Notes: generated by a model from the sequence alone, not told the origin. A stretch of DNA of 64,000 nucleotides from Desulfobacter sp. (GCA_028768525.1 CP054837.1:1284001-1348000), one strand, 5' to 3'. Shown: positions 8,078 to 16,796, counted from the stretch's first letter. Numbers and translations: made by a program.

Positions 8078-9865
8078 ATGGAGCTTATAAAAGTACGGTC
8101 TGCAATCATCCTTTTGTTTTTTGTATTAGTGTCCACCACATTTGTCTATGCAGGTGGGGGAGGTTCCGCCCCTCATGGAGTCACTGTCAATTTTCCACCC
8201 AGTTTTGCAAATTACAATGATGCTGATATCGAAGGTGTCGGAACAATACTTAAACATCGTATCGGTCATACGCCGTTTAACTTGGTGGCCACTCTTATTT
8301 TCCTGGCAGCGATTCTCCATACTTTTCTCAGCAGCAAATTTCTCTATTACGCCCATAAATGGAAAGCTGAACACCAAAAAGATATTGAAACAGGAAAGGC
8401 TTCGGAAAGCTCCACCAGGCTCCGTGCAGAGATTTTTCATTTTTTAGGTGAGGTTGAGGTTGTTTTTGGCCTATGGGCTATAGTGCTGACGGCTGCGATT
8501 GTTCTCTTCTATGACTGGCAAACCTTTGTCTCCTATATAAGCAGTGTAAATTATACTGAGCCTATGTTTGTGGTGGTCATAATGACCCTGGCTTCATCAC
8601 GTCCTATTTTAAATCTTTCTGAAAAGATCATGAGCCGTGTTGCAGGTATTTTTAAAGGGACTTTGGCGGCCTGGTGGCTCACTATTATGACCCTGGGCCC
8701 CATCTTGGGTTCATTTATCACTGAACCAGCAGCAATGACCATTTCGGCCATGTTGCTTGCACGAAAATTTTATGAACTAAAGCCGAGTAAGAAGCTTAAA
8801 TATGCAACCATAGCTTTGCTTTTTGTCAATATTTCTGTCGGTGGAACCCTTACCCATTTTGCCGCCCCGCCGGTCCTTATGGTGGCAGCTCCGTGGGACT
8901 GGAATCTACCTTTCATGCTAACCGCATTTGGCTGGAAGGCTGTTATTGGTATTATTTTTTCAAACACACTGGTTTTCCTGGTGTTCAGGAAAGAAATTTC
9001 TAAGCTCGAAAGAAAATTTAAGCTGTCTATGCTGAAAAATGAGATTAAGGATAAATATATTCATAGCGATTTTCTCAAAAAGGACCTGAGGATGGCTGAG
9101 GAACGCATCGGTAGGGATCTGCAGCAGGAATTTCAGAGGATTAAAGACTCTGCCAAAAAGTCCACAATGACAGTTTGTGATATGGATGACACTGATTGCT
9201 CATTGCTGGAGGAAACATTTGAACAGGAATTTGAAGATCTCAAAATACAACAAATGAGTGTTTCCGTACCGGGTCTGCTTCCCAGAGATAAAAGACCCAG
9301 GCTCAGTGATCCTAATTGGGACAAGCGCTCCGGTGATGTTCCCGGTTGGATTATAGCTGTCCATGTTACCTTTATGGTCTGGACCATTGTGAATGCACAC
9401 TATCCGGCTATATTTGTTTCTGGAATGTTGTTTTTTATAGGCTTTAGCCATGTTACCTGGCCATTTCAGAACAATATCAGCCTGAAGTCCCCTATGCTGG
9501 TAGGATTTTTCCTGGGTGGTCTGGTTATCCACGGCGGCCTCCAAGGATGGTGGATTGCCCCGGTGCTTGGTAGCCTGGGAGAATTGCCTCTTATGTTGAG
9601 TGCGATTGTGCTCACAGCTTTCAATGATAATGCCGCTATAACTTACTTGAGCACCTTGGTGCCTGGTTTCACTGACAGTCTGAAATATGCGGTGGTAGCT
9701 GGTGCCGTTACCGGCGGTGGGCTTACTGTAATTGCCAATGCCCCAAACCCGGCTGGACAAAGCCTATTGAAAAATTATTTCAGTAATGGAATTTCCCCTA
9801 TACTACTTCTCACCTATGCAATTGTACCTACCATAATTATGACTCTTTGTTTTGTTTTCCTATAA
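8078..9865 (+). CDS. Putative Na+/H+ antiporter (ArsB/NhaD-like ion transporter)
   Basis: 595 residues from ATG 8078, chosen because GAGAAGG lies 6 bases upstream; a GTG 15 bases earlier is in frame. A signal-anchor-like helix and GGGGSAPHG precede about 11 membrane helices split into two halves by a long charged cytoplasmic loop (about 300-405, rich in Glu/Lys). Each half holds the ion-transporter hallmark: GSFITEPAAMTISAMLL with GGTLTHFAAPP in the first, and AFNDNAAITYLSTLVPG with GGLTVIANAPNPAG in the second. These are typical of the conserved putative Na+/H+ antiporter family in Geobacter-like bacteria and chlamydiae. Probable role: sodium or proton balance in the inner membrane. It appears monocistronic; an AATTTAATT-type inverted repeat follows at about 9868-9906. 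Confidence 0.8.
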   Translation: MELIKVRSAIILLFFVLVSTTFVYAGGGGSAPHGVTVNFPPSFANYNDADIEGVGTILKHRIGHTPFNLVATLIFLAAILHTFLSSKFLYYAHKWKAEHQKDIETGKASESSTRLRAEIFHFLGEVEVVFGLWAIVLTAAIVLFYDWQTFVSYISSVNYTEPMFVVVIMTLASSRPILNLSEKIMSRVAGIFKGTLAAWWLTIMTLGPILGSFITEPAAMTISAMLLARKFYELKPSKKLKYATIALLFVNISVGGTLTHFAAPPVLMVAAPWDWNLPFMLTAFGWKAVIGIIFSNTLVFLVFRKEISKLERKFKLSMLKNEIKDKYIHSDFLKKDLRMAEERIGRDLQQEFQRIKDSAKKSTMTVCDMDDTDCSLLEETFEQEFEDLKIQQMSVSVPGLLPRDKRPRLSDPNWDKRSGDVPGWIIAVHVTFMVWTIVNAHYPAIFVSGMLFFIGFSHVTWPFQNNISLKSPMLVGFFLGGLVIHGGLQGWWIAPVLGSLGELPLMLSAIVLTAFNDNAAITYLSTLVPGFTDSLKYAVVAGAVTGGGLTVIANAPNPAGQSLLKNYFSNGISPILLLTYAIVPTIIMTLCFVFL

Positions 9866-10150
9866 TTTAATTGGGTAAACCACTGCTTTTCCAAATTAAA
9901 TTGGACTAGTTAATAGCGGGGAAAAAGTATTTCTAACTCACTCAAATTTCAATGCAATTGGATTTAACTCCTTCAATGAAGAAAACGAAAGTACATTCGA
10001 GGTTGAACATGCTCAAAAGAGACTTGTTACTGCAGTGTATCTGTAATCTAAATACTATTTTCTTGTAAACAAATTAACGTTTTTGGATATACTAATCCAA
10101 ATTTTTTCTTTTTTTATCCCGATAATTTTTAGTAAACATCAAGTGATCAT
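9866..10150. other. Intergenic, no gene
   Basis: Holds an AT-rich hairpin (TTTAATTGG ... CCAAATTAAA, about 9868-9905) just after the antiporter stop, which may end its transcript although no T-run follows. Otherwise nothing is visible. Confidence 0.35.
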
Positions 10151-10380
10151 TGTGTCTATGTCCTGTCGCTATTGTGCCGAAAATCCTACCAAGTACTGGA
10201 GTTTCTATTGTTGGTGATTGGGATTATTCCAATCCTCTCCAAAAATCAGAATACCGATAGAGTTTTGGATCTTTGAAAAAAATCGCTTGAACCCGGGAAG
10301 CGACTGCATCGTTGGCATGTGAACTTGATCTGTCATTGATGAGGGAGCCTGAACTTCCAATAGTCCGGCTCCATACCATA
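10151..10380 (+). repeat. Dispersed repeat family 1, full copy A
   Basis: About 230 bp, nearly identical in inverted orientation to 39166-39393, with shorter copies at 797-890, 7289-7317 and 42888-42947. One frame (RKSYQVLEFLLLV then PGKRLHRWHV-like) is open in copy B but broken in A by a stop at the DL/WKK position. This suggests an old mobile or coding element now decayed. No terminal repeats recognised. Confidence 0.75.
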
Positions 10381-10565
10381 AGTGATTGCCCTTTCATGGG
10401 TGGAGTAGTTGCGATTATGTAGTTTATTGTACGCTAATATTTATCGGCCTTTTTCTTGACATTGAGCGTTTCTGTATACTAAAGTGGCTGAAATAGAAAA
10501 TCCATTTAGCTATTCATCACAATAGAAAACATAATTTTTATCTATTGACAGGCTTGAGGTTCGTA

Positions 10566-11117
10566 ATGAAAAAAATGATCAAACCTGTGATTTTCGTCTT
10601 TATCGGTATTATTATCGCTTTCCCCGTTTTCAGCCTCACCTATTATACCATGGCCCGAACGTCCACTCCTGGTTTCTGTGCGTCCTGTCACGAAATTCGA
10701 CCCGCCTATAACAGTTGGAAAACTTCCACCCATGTAAACAATGCCCAGGGGTTTGTCGCTGACTGTATGGACTGCCATCTGCCTGCCCCGCAAGATACGA
10801 TCAATTTCTTTTACGCCAAGACAGCTCACGGCATAAAAGATGTATTCGTCCATTTTGCTTATGGCACCTATGACCGGGAAAAAAGCCGTGAACATGCCTA
10901 TGCAACTTTTAAAAATGCACAATGCCAGAAATGCCATCGTAATCTTCTGCACATACCGGATAAGAGAGGTGCCATGCTGGCCCATCGATCAGTCCTGTAC
11001 CCGAGAAAAGGGTATGAAAAAAAGTGTGTTGACTGCCACCGCAACCTGGTTCACGTGGACAGTGAGTTTTACAAGTACAAACAGAATCAGGCGCCGTATA
11101 GAGGATTAGGAATTTAA
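10566..11117 (+). CDS. Tetraheme NapC/NrfH-family membrane cytochrome c (HaoC-like)
   Basis: 183 residues from ATG 10566, with GAGG upstream. An N-terminal membrane anchor (about 5-26) is followed by four CxxCH heme sites at C38, C67, C120 and C154 (CASCH, CMDCH, CQKCH, CVDCH). The length and spacing fit NrfH/NirT-type quinol dehydrogenases, which take electrons from menaquinol and pass them to a periplasmic multiheme reductase. The partner is the octaheme cytochrome gene 38 bp downstream, matching the haoC-haoA arrangement known in Campylobacter and relatives. No FNR-type box is visible upstream, unlike the hcp unit. NrfH proper would sit beside pentaheme NrfA, which is absent here. Confidence 0.9.
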   Translation: MKKMIKPVIFVFIGIIIAFPVFSLTYYTMARTSTPGFCASCHEIRPAYNSWKTSTHVNNAQGFVADCMDCHLPAPQDTINFFYAKTAHGIKDVFVHFAYGTYDREKSREHAYATFKNAQCQKCHRNLLHIPDKRGAMLAHRSVLYPRKGYEKKCVDCHRNLVHVDSEFYKYKQNQAPYRGLGI

Positions 11118-11155
11118 AAGCATTTAAAATAGCTACATATAAAACAGGGGGCACT

Positions 11156-12544
11156 ATGAAAAGGAATTTAATAGTACTGCTAATGGGCTTATTAATCATG
11201 GTCATTTGCGCATCCACGGTTCTCTGTTCGGATGCCCAAATGAACATGCCGAAATCCAAAGAGTTTAGAATTGAAAGGTCCATGTCACCAGAGGCAATGG
11301 CCTGTATTGAATGCCACAAAAAGCAGCATCCGGGTATATTTTCAGACTGGGCAGCCAGCCGTCATGCCAGTGCCAATATCACCTGTTATGATTGCCACGC
11401 CGCAGACCCCAGTGACCCGGACGTCAGTCAGGCTCATTTTAAGGAGTACGAGGCAAATGACACGAAATACGGGCAGAAAAAATACATGGTCCCGGTTTCC
11501 GCAGTCGTCACCCCCAAGGACTGTTCCCGGTGCCATCCGGATGAGGCCATGCAATACGGTAAAAGCAAGCACGCCAATACGCTTGAAATCATATGGAAAA
11601 TTGATCCCTGGCTCAACAAGGGCATGAACAGCGACTTTGAGCGGGTCAATGGGTGTTACCATTGCCACGGCACCATCGTGAAGATGACAGAGGGCGAATT
11701 GGAAGCGTCCACCTGGCCAAATGTAGGAGTCGGCCGGATCAACCTGGACGGAAGCAAAGGAAGCTGCACCAGTTGCCACACAAGACATCGTTTCTCTGTA
11801 ATGGAAGCCAGAAAGCCCCAGGCCTGCGGGCAATGTCACCTTGGCCCGGATCATCCGCAGATCGAGATATATACCGAATCCAAGCACGGGGATATCTATG
11901 ATGCCTTTGGTGATGAGTATAATTGGAAAGCCGCTCCCGGCACCTGGACACCCGGGGTTGATTTCAGAGGGCCGACATGCGCCTCATGCCATATGTCGGG
12001 AGCAGGCAGTGTCATGACCTCCCATGATGTAACGGAAAGGTTGTCCTGGGAACTGCAGGCCCCGTTGACGGTCCGCCCGGAAAATTTCAAACCGCTTCCC
12101 GCACAGACCAATTGGAAAGAAGAGCGGACCAAAATGCAGGAAGTTTGTATGCAATGCCACGGAAAGCGGTGGACCGAGTCCCACTACAGCCAGATGGACC
12201 AGACCATTCAGGAGTACAACGAGGTTTACTTTAAACCGGCCAAGGCGAAGCTGGATGAGCTTTATGAAAAGGGGCTTCTGGATAAGGCCCGCTTCTTTGA
12301 CGAGCGCCTGGAGGTGGAGTATTACGAACTATGGCATCATGAGGGCCGTCGGGCGAGAATGGGGGCGGCCATGATGGCTCCGGATTATTCCTGGTGGCAC
12401 GGGTTCTACGAGTGCAAAAAACGGTTTAACAACTTCATGGAAGAGGCCAATCATCTGATTGAAACCAATACCAAAGCCTATAAGGCAGAAAATTATCCCA
12501 ACGCCACGGGGGATACGACAAAGCCCAAAGAGATCTTTAAATAA
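11156..12544 (+). CDS. Octaheme cytochrome c of the hydroxylamine oxidoreductase family
   Basis: 462 residues with a signal peptide (1-24) and eight CxxCH sites between C50 and H335 (CIECH, CYDCH, CSRCH, CYHCH, CTSCH, CGQCH, CASCH, CMQCH). The C-terminal helical region carries YYELWHHEGRRARMGA and MMAPDYSWWHGFYE, characteristic of this family. In ammonia oxidisers HAO oxidises hydroxylamine; in anaerobes with a HaoC partner the enzyme works in reverse, reducing nitrite to hydroxylamine. The upstream tetraheme partner and the convergent hcp gene favour the reductive role. Whether the cross-linked Tyr of oxidative HAO is present needs an alignment. A strong terminator follows at once. Confidence 0.9.
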   Translation: MKRNLIVLLMGLLIMVICASTVLCSDAQMNMPKSKEFRIERSMSPEAMACIECHKKQHPGIFSDWAASRHASANITCYDCHAADPSDPDVSQAHFKEYEANDTKYGQKKYMVPVSAVVTPKDCSRCHPDEAMQYGKSKHANTLEIIWKIDPWLNKGMNSDFERVNGCYHCHGTIVKMTEGELEASTWPNVGVGRINLDGSKGSCTSCHTRHRFSVMEARKPQACGQCHLGPDHPQIEIYTESKHGDIYDAFGDEYNWKAAPGTWTPGVDFRGPTCASCHMSGAGSVMTSHDVTERLSWELQAPLTVRPENFKPLPAQTNWKEERTKMQEVCMQCHGKRWTESHYSQMDQTIQEYNEVYFKPAKAKLDELYEKGLLDKARFFDERLEVEYYELWHHEGRRARMGAAMMAPDYSWWHGFYECKKRFNNFMEEANHLIETNTKAYKAENYPNATGDTTKPKEIFK

Positions 12545-12558
12545 TTAGGATGAAGAAG

Positions 12559-12600
12559 ATGCAGCCGCTCAGGTGAATCCTGGGCGGCTGCATTGTTTTT
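12559..12600 (+). terminator. Rho-independent terminator of the cytochrome operon
   Basis: Perfect 10-bp stem (ATGCAGCCGC at 12559-12568 with GCGGCTGCAT at 12584-12593), a 15-base loop and then TGTTTTT. It begins 14 bp after the cytochrome stop codon and lies between convergent units. Confidence 0.9.
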
Positions 12601-12614
12601 AGACGGTTGGAGAA

Positions 12615-12776
12615 TCAGGAGACTTTTTCAAACTCTTCTTTGCCGACTCCGCAGATGGGGCAGGTCCAGTCATCCGGAAGATCCTCAAAGGCTGTGCCAG
12701 CCGCAATGCCCCCTTCATCATCACCTTCTTCAGGGTCATAGATATATCCGCAGGGTATGCATTCGTATTTATCCAT
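12615..12776 (-). CDS. Rubredoxin
   Basis: 53 residues, too short for routine ORF lists. The two iron-binding pairs are clear: YECIPCGYIYDPEEGD near the N-terminus and WTCPICGVGKEEFE near the C-terminus, the standard Fe(Cys)4 layout. An AGGAGG ribosome site precedes the ATG. It starts 12 bp after the hcp stop, so the two are one operon. Family knowledge: rubredoxin shuttles single electrons in the cytoplasm of anaerobes. Here it is the likely electron donor for Hcp, which is inference from linkage. Confidence 0.95.
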   Translation of the reverse strand: MDKYECIPCGYIYDPEEGDDEGGIAAGTAFEDLPDDWTCPICGVGKEEFEKVS

Positions 12777-12788
12777 TGATTCCTCCTT

Positions 12789-14432
12789 TTAGTTCCCGGC
12801 CATCATGGCGGCGATGTCTTCTTCGGGGGTGCTAATGGCTTTGATATCAAACTTATCAACCAGTACGTTCAAGACAGTGGGGGAGATAAAGGCCGGCAGC
12901 GTGGGACCAAGCCGGATGCCGTTGATGCCAAGGGAGAGCAACGCCAGAAGTACGGCAACGGCCTTCTGCTCGTACCAGCCGATGTCAAAGGAGAGCGGCA
13001 GATCATTGATATGCTCAAGCCCAAAGGCGTCCCTCAGTTTCATGGCGATAACGGCCAAGGAGTAGGAATCGTTGCACTGGCCGGCATCCAGGACTCTGGG
13101 GATGCCGCCGATATCGCCAAGATCAAGTTTGTTGTACCTGTACTTGGCGCATCCGGCCGTTAGGATGACGGTATCCTTGGGCAGCTTTTCAGCAACTTCG
13201 GTAAAGTAGGTTCTGTCCTTCATCCTGCCGTCGCATCCCGCCATAACGATGAAGCGTTTGATCGCTCCGGATTTAACGGCGTCAATAACCTTGTCGGCAA
13301 GGGCCAGAACTTGGTTGTGTCCGAAACCGCCGACGATTGTACCTGTTTCGATTTCCTCCGGGGGCTGGTATCCTTTCGCCTTGGCAATCACACCTGAAAA
13401 ATCTTTGGCCGCATTATCTTTTCTGTCGGGAATATGAACGGCCCCCGGGTATCCGACGGCCCCCGTGGTGAACAGCCGGTCTGCGTAGGAGTTGTTTTTC
13501 TTGATGGGGATAACACAGTTCGTCGTCATCAGAATCGCACCGTTAAACGTCTCAAAATCTTTATTCTGATGCCACCATGAGCTGCCGTAGTTGCCTTTCA
13601 GATGGGCAAACTTTTTTAACTCTGGATAGTAGTTGGCCGGTAGCATTTCACTGTGGGTATAGATATCGATACCCTGGCCTTCAGTCTGGATCAACAGCTC
13701 CTGTAAGTCCCTAAGGTCATGCCCGCTGACGAGGATTCCGGGGTTTGTCCCCACACCGATGTTGACTTCTGAGATCTCAGGATGTCCGTAGGTGGTTGTA
13801 TTGGCCTCGTCCAGTACCGCCATGGTTGCGACGGCGTTTTCACCGGTCTTCATGACCATGGTCACCATGTCGTCAACAGAGAGGTCTTCTGTTACCGATG
13901 CCATGCTTTCTATGAGTTGATCATACACTTCCTTTTTCTCGAATCCCAGCATGGCCGCATGGTGGGCGTAAGCGCTGATGCCTTTGCAGCCGAAGACAAC
14001 CGTTTCCCTAAGGGATCTGACGTCTTCATTCTCTGTGGCAAGGATACCGACCGTTTTCGCCTTCTCCTGGAACTGGGATTCATCAGCAGAGCTGAATAAC
14101 GCTGCATCGGGCAGATCTTGAGGAAGTTTATCCCCCAAGGCGGATTTAAGATCATCCTTGAAGACCAGCAGGCTTTTGGTACAGTCGATGAGGGCGGTAT
14201 CGTCAAAATTGGCGTTGGTAATCGTAGTGAACAATGCGTGGGTGATGATCCGTCCGGCATCTTCAATCCGGTCGATGCCGAGCGCTTTACCTTTTTTAGC
14301 CAGGACGGAAATGCCCTTGCAGTGAAAGATGATCAGATCCTGGAGATTTGCAGTGGCCTCTTCCTTACCGCAGACACCCCGTACAGTACATCCGGTTCCC
14401 CTTGCCGTTTCCTGACATTGAAAGCAAAACAT
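12789..14432 (-). CDS. hcp: Hydroxylamine reductase / hybrid cluster protein, class I
   Basis: 547 residues, the usual length. The N-terminal cysteine motif is C3-X2-C6-X8-C15-X5-C21 (CFQCQETARGTGC), typical of the class found in strict anaerobes and binding a cubane cluster. Hybrid-cluster signatures follow: FGCKGISAYAHHA, TTNCVIP, MAGCDGR, TAGCAKYRY and AGQCNDSYS. The enzyme reduces hydroxylamine to ammonia in vitro and NO to N2O with nitrosative-stress functions in vivo. Strong AAAAGGAGG site before the ATG. Transcription should start near 14481 from a class II promoter with a perfect FNR-type box, and continues into rubredoxin. The convergent octaheme cytochrome makes its hydroxylamine substrate plausible. 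Confidence 0.97.
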   Translation of the reverse strand: MFCFQCQETARGTGCTVRGVCGKEEATANLQDLIIFHCKGISVLAKKGKALGIDRIEDAGRIITHALFTTITNANFDDTALIDCTKSLLVFKDDLKSALGDKLPQDLPDAALFSSADESQFQEKAKTVGILATENEDVRSLRETVVFGCKGISAYAHHAAMLGFEKKEVYDQLIESMASVTEDLSVDDMVTMVMKTGENAVATMAVLDEANTTTYGHPEISEVNIGVGTNPGILVSGHDLRDLQELLIQTEGQGIDIYTHSEMLPANYYPELKKFAHLKGNYGSSWWHQNKDFETFNGAILMTTNCVIPIKKNNSYADRLFTTGAVGYPGAVHIPDRKDNAAKDFSGVIAKAKGYQPPEEIETGTIVGGFGHNQVLALADKVIDAVKSGAIKRFIVMAGCDGRMKDRTYFTEVAEKLPKDTVILTAGCAKYRYNKLDLGDIGGIPRVLDAGQCNDSYSLAVIAMKLRDAFGLEHINDLPLSFDIGWYEQKAVAVLLALLSLGINGIRLGPTLPAFISPTVLNVLVDKFDIKAISTPEEDIAAMMAGN

Positions 14433-14480
14433 CGTAAATCCTCCTTTTTAGAAATTGGCGATTTATGTATTACTGCAACA

Positions 14481-14529
14481 CGGATACACAATATGGCGTA
14501 AAAAAATCAAAAGCCTTGATCTGGATCAA
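14481..14529 (-). promoter_or_regulatory. FNR/HcpR-type box and class II promoter for hcp
   Basis: TTGATCTGGATCAA at 14516-14529 is a perfect TTGAT-N4-ATCAA palindrome. On the minus strand exactly 29 bases separate its centre from a TATTGT -10 hexamer (14493-14488). That puts the box at -41.5 from a predicted start at about 14481, the textbook spacing for activation by a CRP/FNR-family protein. Candidate regulators are FNR, DNR or HcpR homologues; none is encoded in this window. Confidence 0.8.
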
Positions 14530-14648
14530 TTTGTCAAAAAATATAAGCTTTGCGCTGACGCAGTATTGGAATACGAAAAATATCAGGTCTCTTTGTAACA
14601 TACGGGCCTGAAAAAATAAAGAAAGCCCCTTTGCAGATTTTTTTGAAA

Positions 14649-15254
14649 TCAGTTTATCAAAAGGCCTGAAAGGTAGGTCATAATACTCCCTAAAGATTTC
14701 ACATCCAGATAATTAACAGCATCCTCATGAAATAAAAATGTCGCTTTTGCGGGAAGCATCTCATCGACATCGTTAAACTGCAGCGCTATCGGTATTTTCG
14801 GGAGGGCTTTAAATCTGATACACAGGTCAAAAGATGAGTTGTCTATGGGAATGCCGTATGCCCGTCTGCATTTTTGTTCCAGGATATTCGTCCGGCCCGA
14901 AAAGGTTTGCTCAATCGTTTTGCTTGTATTTTCCGCAAATCGATAGAACAGCGGGCTATTCTTTGAAAACTCCCTGAACGTCACCAATCTGGCAGATTCT
15001 TTGACGGTTGGTTGGGGGCAGTTTGTCAGGTATCTGCATAGAACCTCTTTTATCGGCAAAGACAATTCTTCGCCTGAAACGTCAATGAAGTCCTGATGAT
15101 CAAATAGTATCTGTCTGTTAAAAAAAGAAAACCTGCAGCCCTCTGCTGTTCTCTGCAGTCCCAGAGTTGTGACAAGTTCGTCAGTATTCTGCAGGTTAAT
15201 GGCATTCAAATATTCGGTGATATCCTGATCACTGCCTGTCAGATCATCTGCCAC
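14649..15254 (-). CDS. DUF3786 protein
   Basis: 201 residues starting with GTG at 15254, whose G is the last base of the preceding gene's TAG stop, so translation is coupled. The C-terminal half matches the DUF3786 pattern: PIALQFNDVDEMLPAKATFLF then HEDAVNYLDVKSLGSI. These proteins are frequent in anaerobes with corrinoid or C1 enzymes; the function is unknown. It is the last gene of the amidotransferase operon. Confidence 0.85.
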   Translation of the reverse strand: MADDLTGSDQDITEYLNAINLQNTDELVTTLGLQRTAEGCRFSFFNRQILFDHQDFIDVSGEELSLPIKEVLCRYLTNCPQPTVKESARLVTFREFSKNSPLFYRFAENTSKTIEQTFSGRTNILEQKCRRAYGIPIDNSSFDLCIRFKALPKIPIALQFNDVDEMLPAKATFLFHEDAVNYLDVKSLGSIMTYLSGLLIN

Positions 15255-15439
15255 TAGTTGCCCGCCTTTAACTGATTCATTTTTTCAAGTAACAAATCAT
15301 ATTCATCTTCATATTCCAGCAGGTCCAGCATGACAGGGGGCTTTACAGAATGAGCAGGAAGTCTTTTTTTTGTTTCAGCGATCAGTGTCTCAAGCTGCTC
15401 CATTCTTTCTTTAATTTTTTCATATTCCTGTCGGTTCAT
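15254..15439 (-). CDS. Small coiled-coil protein
   Basis: 61 residues. The N-terminal half is a charged heptad-like helix (IKERMEQLETLIAETKKRL), then a Pro-rich turn and a second acidic helix (YEDEYDLLLEKMNQL). It could be a dimerising adaptor. It sits between cupin and DUF3786 and overlaps the DUF3786 start by one base, which supports it being real. Confidence 0.75.
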   Translation of the reverse strand: MNRQEYEKIKERMEQLETLIAETKKRLPAHSVKPPVMLDLLEYEDEYDLLLEKMNQLKAGN

Positions 15440-15475
15440 GGAAGCGCTCCTCGTGTTTTATCCAGATTCCTTTCA

Positions 15476-15796
15476 TTAAATTGGTGGGGCAATTGTAACG
15501 ATGATCCGCATTTTCGTATCGGCCATGACACCATGGGGCTCCCTGATTTCTGAAATCAGGATATCACCTTCATTTGCCGGTATTTTTGAGTCATTCTCCC
15601 CTAAAAACCATCCCTTTCCTTCAAGAACCTGGATAGATAATTCTCCGTCTAAGTCGTGAGAATGCACCGGGAATGTAACTCCGGAATCGAGGTTGAAATT
15701 AATGATCTTGAAGAATTCTGAAGTTTTTACCAGAAAGAATCGCTTCATCGCTCCCGGTGTGAATTCGTTTGTTTCAGTAAGCTTTAAAACCTTCAT
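15476..15796 (-). CDS. Cupin-domain protein
   Basis: 106 residues from ATG 15796, preferred over an in-frame start 18 bases upstream because AGGGGA lies just before it. A single small beta-barrel is indicated by the metal motif HSHDLDGELSIQVLEGKGWF and the second motif HGVMADTKMRIIVTIAP. Single-domain cupins of this size bind a metal or small ligand and often act as sensors or small enzymes. It lies 30 bp after the amidotransferase gene in the same operon. Substrate unknown. Confidence 0.85.
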   Translation of the reverse strand: MKVLKLTETNEFTPGAMKRFFLVKTSEFFKIINFNLDSGVTFPVHSHDLDGELSIQVLEGKGWFLGENDSKIPANEGDILISEIREPHGVMADTKMRIIVTIAPPI

Positions 15797-15826
15797 GGAT
15801 TTCCCCTTTCTCATTTAAGAAAATGT

Positions 15827-16528
15827 TTATCTTGGCGCCTGCCGGATCAATCTATCCAAAACGCCATGCATGATCGTATTGATGTATGAGAAATGATTCT
15901 CGCTCGATAAAATTTTAGTTTCGGACTGAACGTACTTTGATCCGTCAATTTCGTCTTTGCAGTTCAATATCAGATTCTTGACAGTCTGAGGGGTTGACTC
16001 CAGATGAAATTGAAACCCCACAATATGATTTTCAAATACAAAGCCTTGATTTAAACAGGCCTCACTCTTGGCGATGTGCACCGCTCCCTTTGGAATATCA
16101 AACGTATCTCCATGCCAGTGGAAGACAGGTGCCTGAGGCGGGAAGACGTTCGCCAGAATAGTATCGTTGATGTCTTTGATTGTTTCTATGTCAAACCAGC
16201 CGATTTCTCTATATTTATTTTTATGAATACCTGCGCCCATCACGTCGGCGATCAGTTGAGCACCCAGGCAGATCCCCAGGATGATTTTTTTGTGCTTGAC
16301 GGCATCTTCGATCAATTTTTTTTCATCATAAAGCCAGGGATAATCAGACTCGTCATTTACCCCCATGGGACCTCCCATCACGATCAGGCAATCAAAATCG
16401 TGAACAGAAGGAATCTCGAAAGAGTTGAAAAATTGTGTGTTCGTTAACTGATGGCCGCCTGCCATTAAAACCGGTTTCATCATGCCAAGGTCTTCGAATG
16501 GAACATGCTGCAGATAATGAATTTTCAT
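15827..16528 (-). CDS. GMP-synthase-like class I glutamine amidotransferase
   Basis: 233 residues. The class I GATase triad is visible: C87 in GICLGAQL, and H175 and E177 in FQFHLEST. The oxyanion-side motif LIVMGGPMGV is also present. No synthetase domain is fused. Members of this stand-alone group act as amidases, gamma-glutamyl hydrolases or amidotransferases with varied partners. First gene of a four-gene minus-strand operon (GATase, cupin, coiled coil, DUF3786). An FNR-type box at 16610-16623 lies at class II distance from a weak -10 (TAAGAA), suggesting anaerobic or nitrosative control. Confidence 0.85.
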   Translation of the reverse strand: MKIHYLQHVPFEDLGMMKPVLMAGGHQLTNTQFFNSFEIPSVHDFDCLIVMGGPMGVNDESDYPWLYDEKKLIEDAVKHKKIILGICLGAQLIADVMGAGIHKNKYREIGWFDIETIKDINDTILANVFPPQAPVFHWHGDTFDIPKGAVHIAKSEACLNQGFVFENHIVGFQFHLESTPQTVKNLILNCKDEIDGSKYVQSETKILSSENHFSYINTIMHGVLDRLIRQAPR

Positions 16529-16605
16529 CGGTTCGTTCCCTTTTTTCAGTTTCCCCTATCTTAATTCTCATCTGATGTAATTTCTTATCGCATTTGGGCG
16601 GTGGT

Positions 16606-16661
16606 CGCATTGACATAGATCAAGTTCAAACCAAAAAGTAAAATTGATCTATGTCAATGCG
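16606..16661. promoter_or_regulatory. Two FNR/DNR-type boxes as a perfect 18-bp inverted repeat
   Basis: CGCATTGACATAGATCAA (16606-16623) and its exact reverse complement (16644-16661) are separated by 20 bp. Each arm contains a CRP/FNR-type palindrome, TTGACATAGATCAA or TTGATCTATGTCAA, equal to TTGAT-N4-GTCAA as described for DNR/NNR. The pair lies between the divergent amidotransferase and CBS-HPP operons, one box per direction. The inverted arms could also form a hairpin. Confidence 0.85.
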
Positions 16662-16692
16662 TTTCTTTCCGGCGCTACCTATACTCCATGAT
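16644..16692 (+). promoter_or_regulatory. Class II promoter of the CBS-HPP-VOC operon
   Basis: From the centre of the right box (between 16650 and 16651) exactly 29 bases lead to TATACT at 16680-16685, so the box is at -41.5 from a predicted start near 16692. A good -10 at the exact spacing makes this convincing. The leader before the first ATG is about 105 bases. Confidence 0.8.
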
Positions 16693-16796
16693 AAATGCCA
16701 CGAATGGATAGGCTGGGGTAAATCCTGAAAAGACTTATTAGCCTGGGATTTGCCTTTTACAAAGCTGAACTTGGACCAGATAGCGAAAGGAGAGAT

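Noticed and set aside
9200..9760. 186-codon minus-strand frame inside the antiporter gene
   Set aside because: Antisense shadow of a well-supported membrane protein.
10280..10330. tRNA-like GGGTTCAAGC in the dispersed repeat (also 39240-39260)
   Set aside because: No acceptor stem or cloverleaf can be formed; the sequence belongs to the repeat.
10440..10566. FNR-type box or sigma-70 promoter before the tetraheme cytochrome gene (TTGACATTGAG ... TATACT)
   Set aside because: Only a half-site is present and the -35/-10 gap is 13 bases, too short. The operon may use another start.
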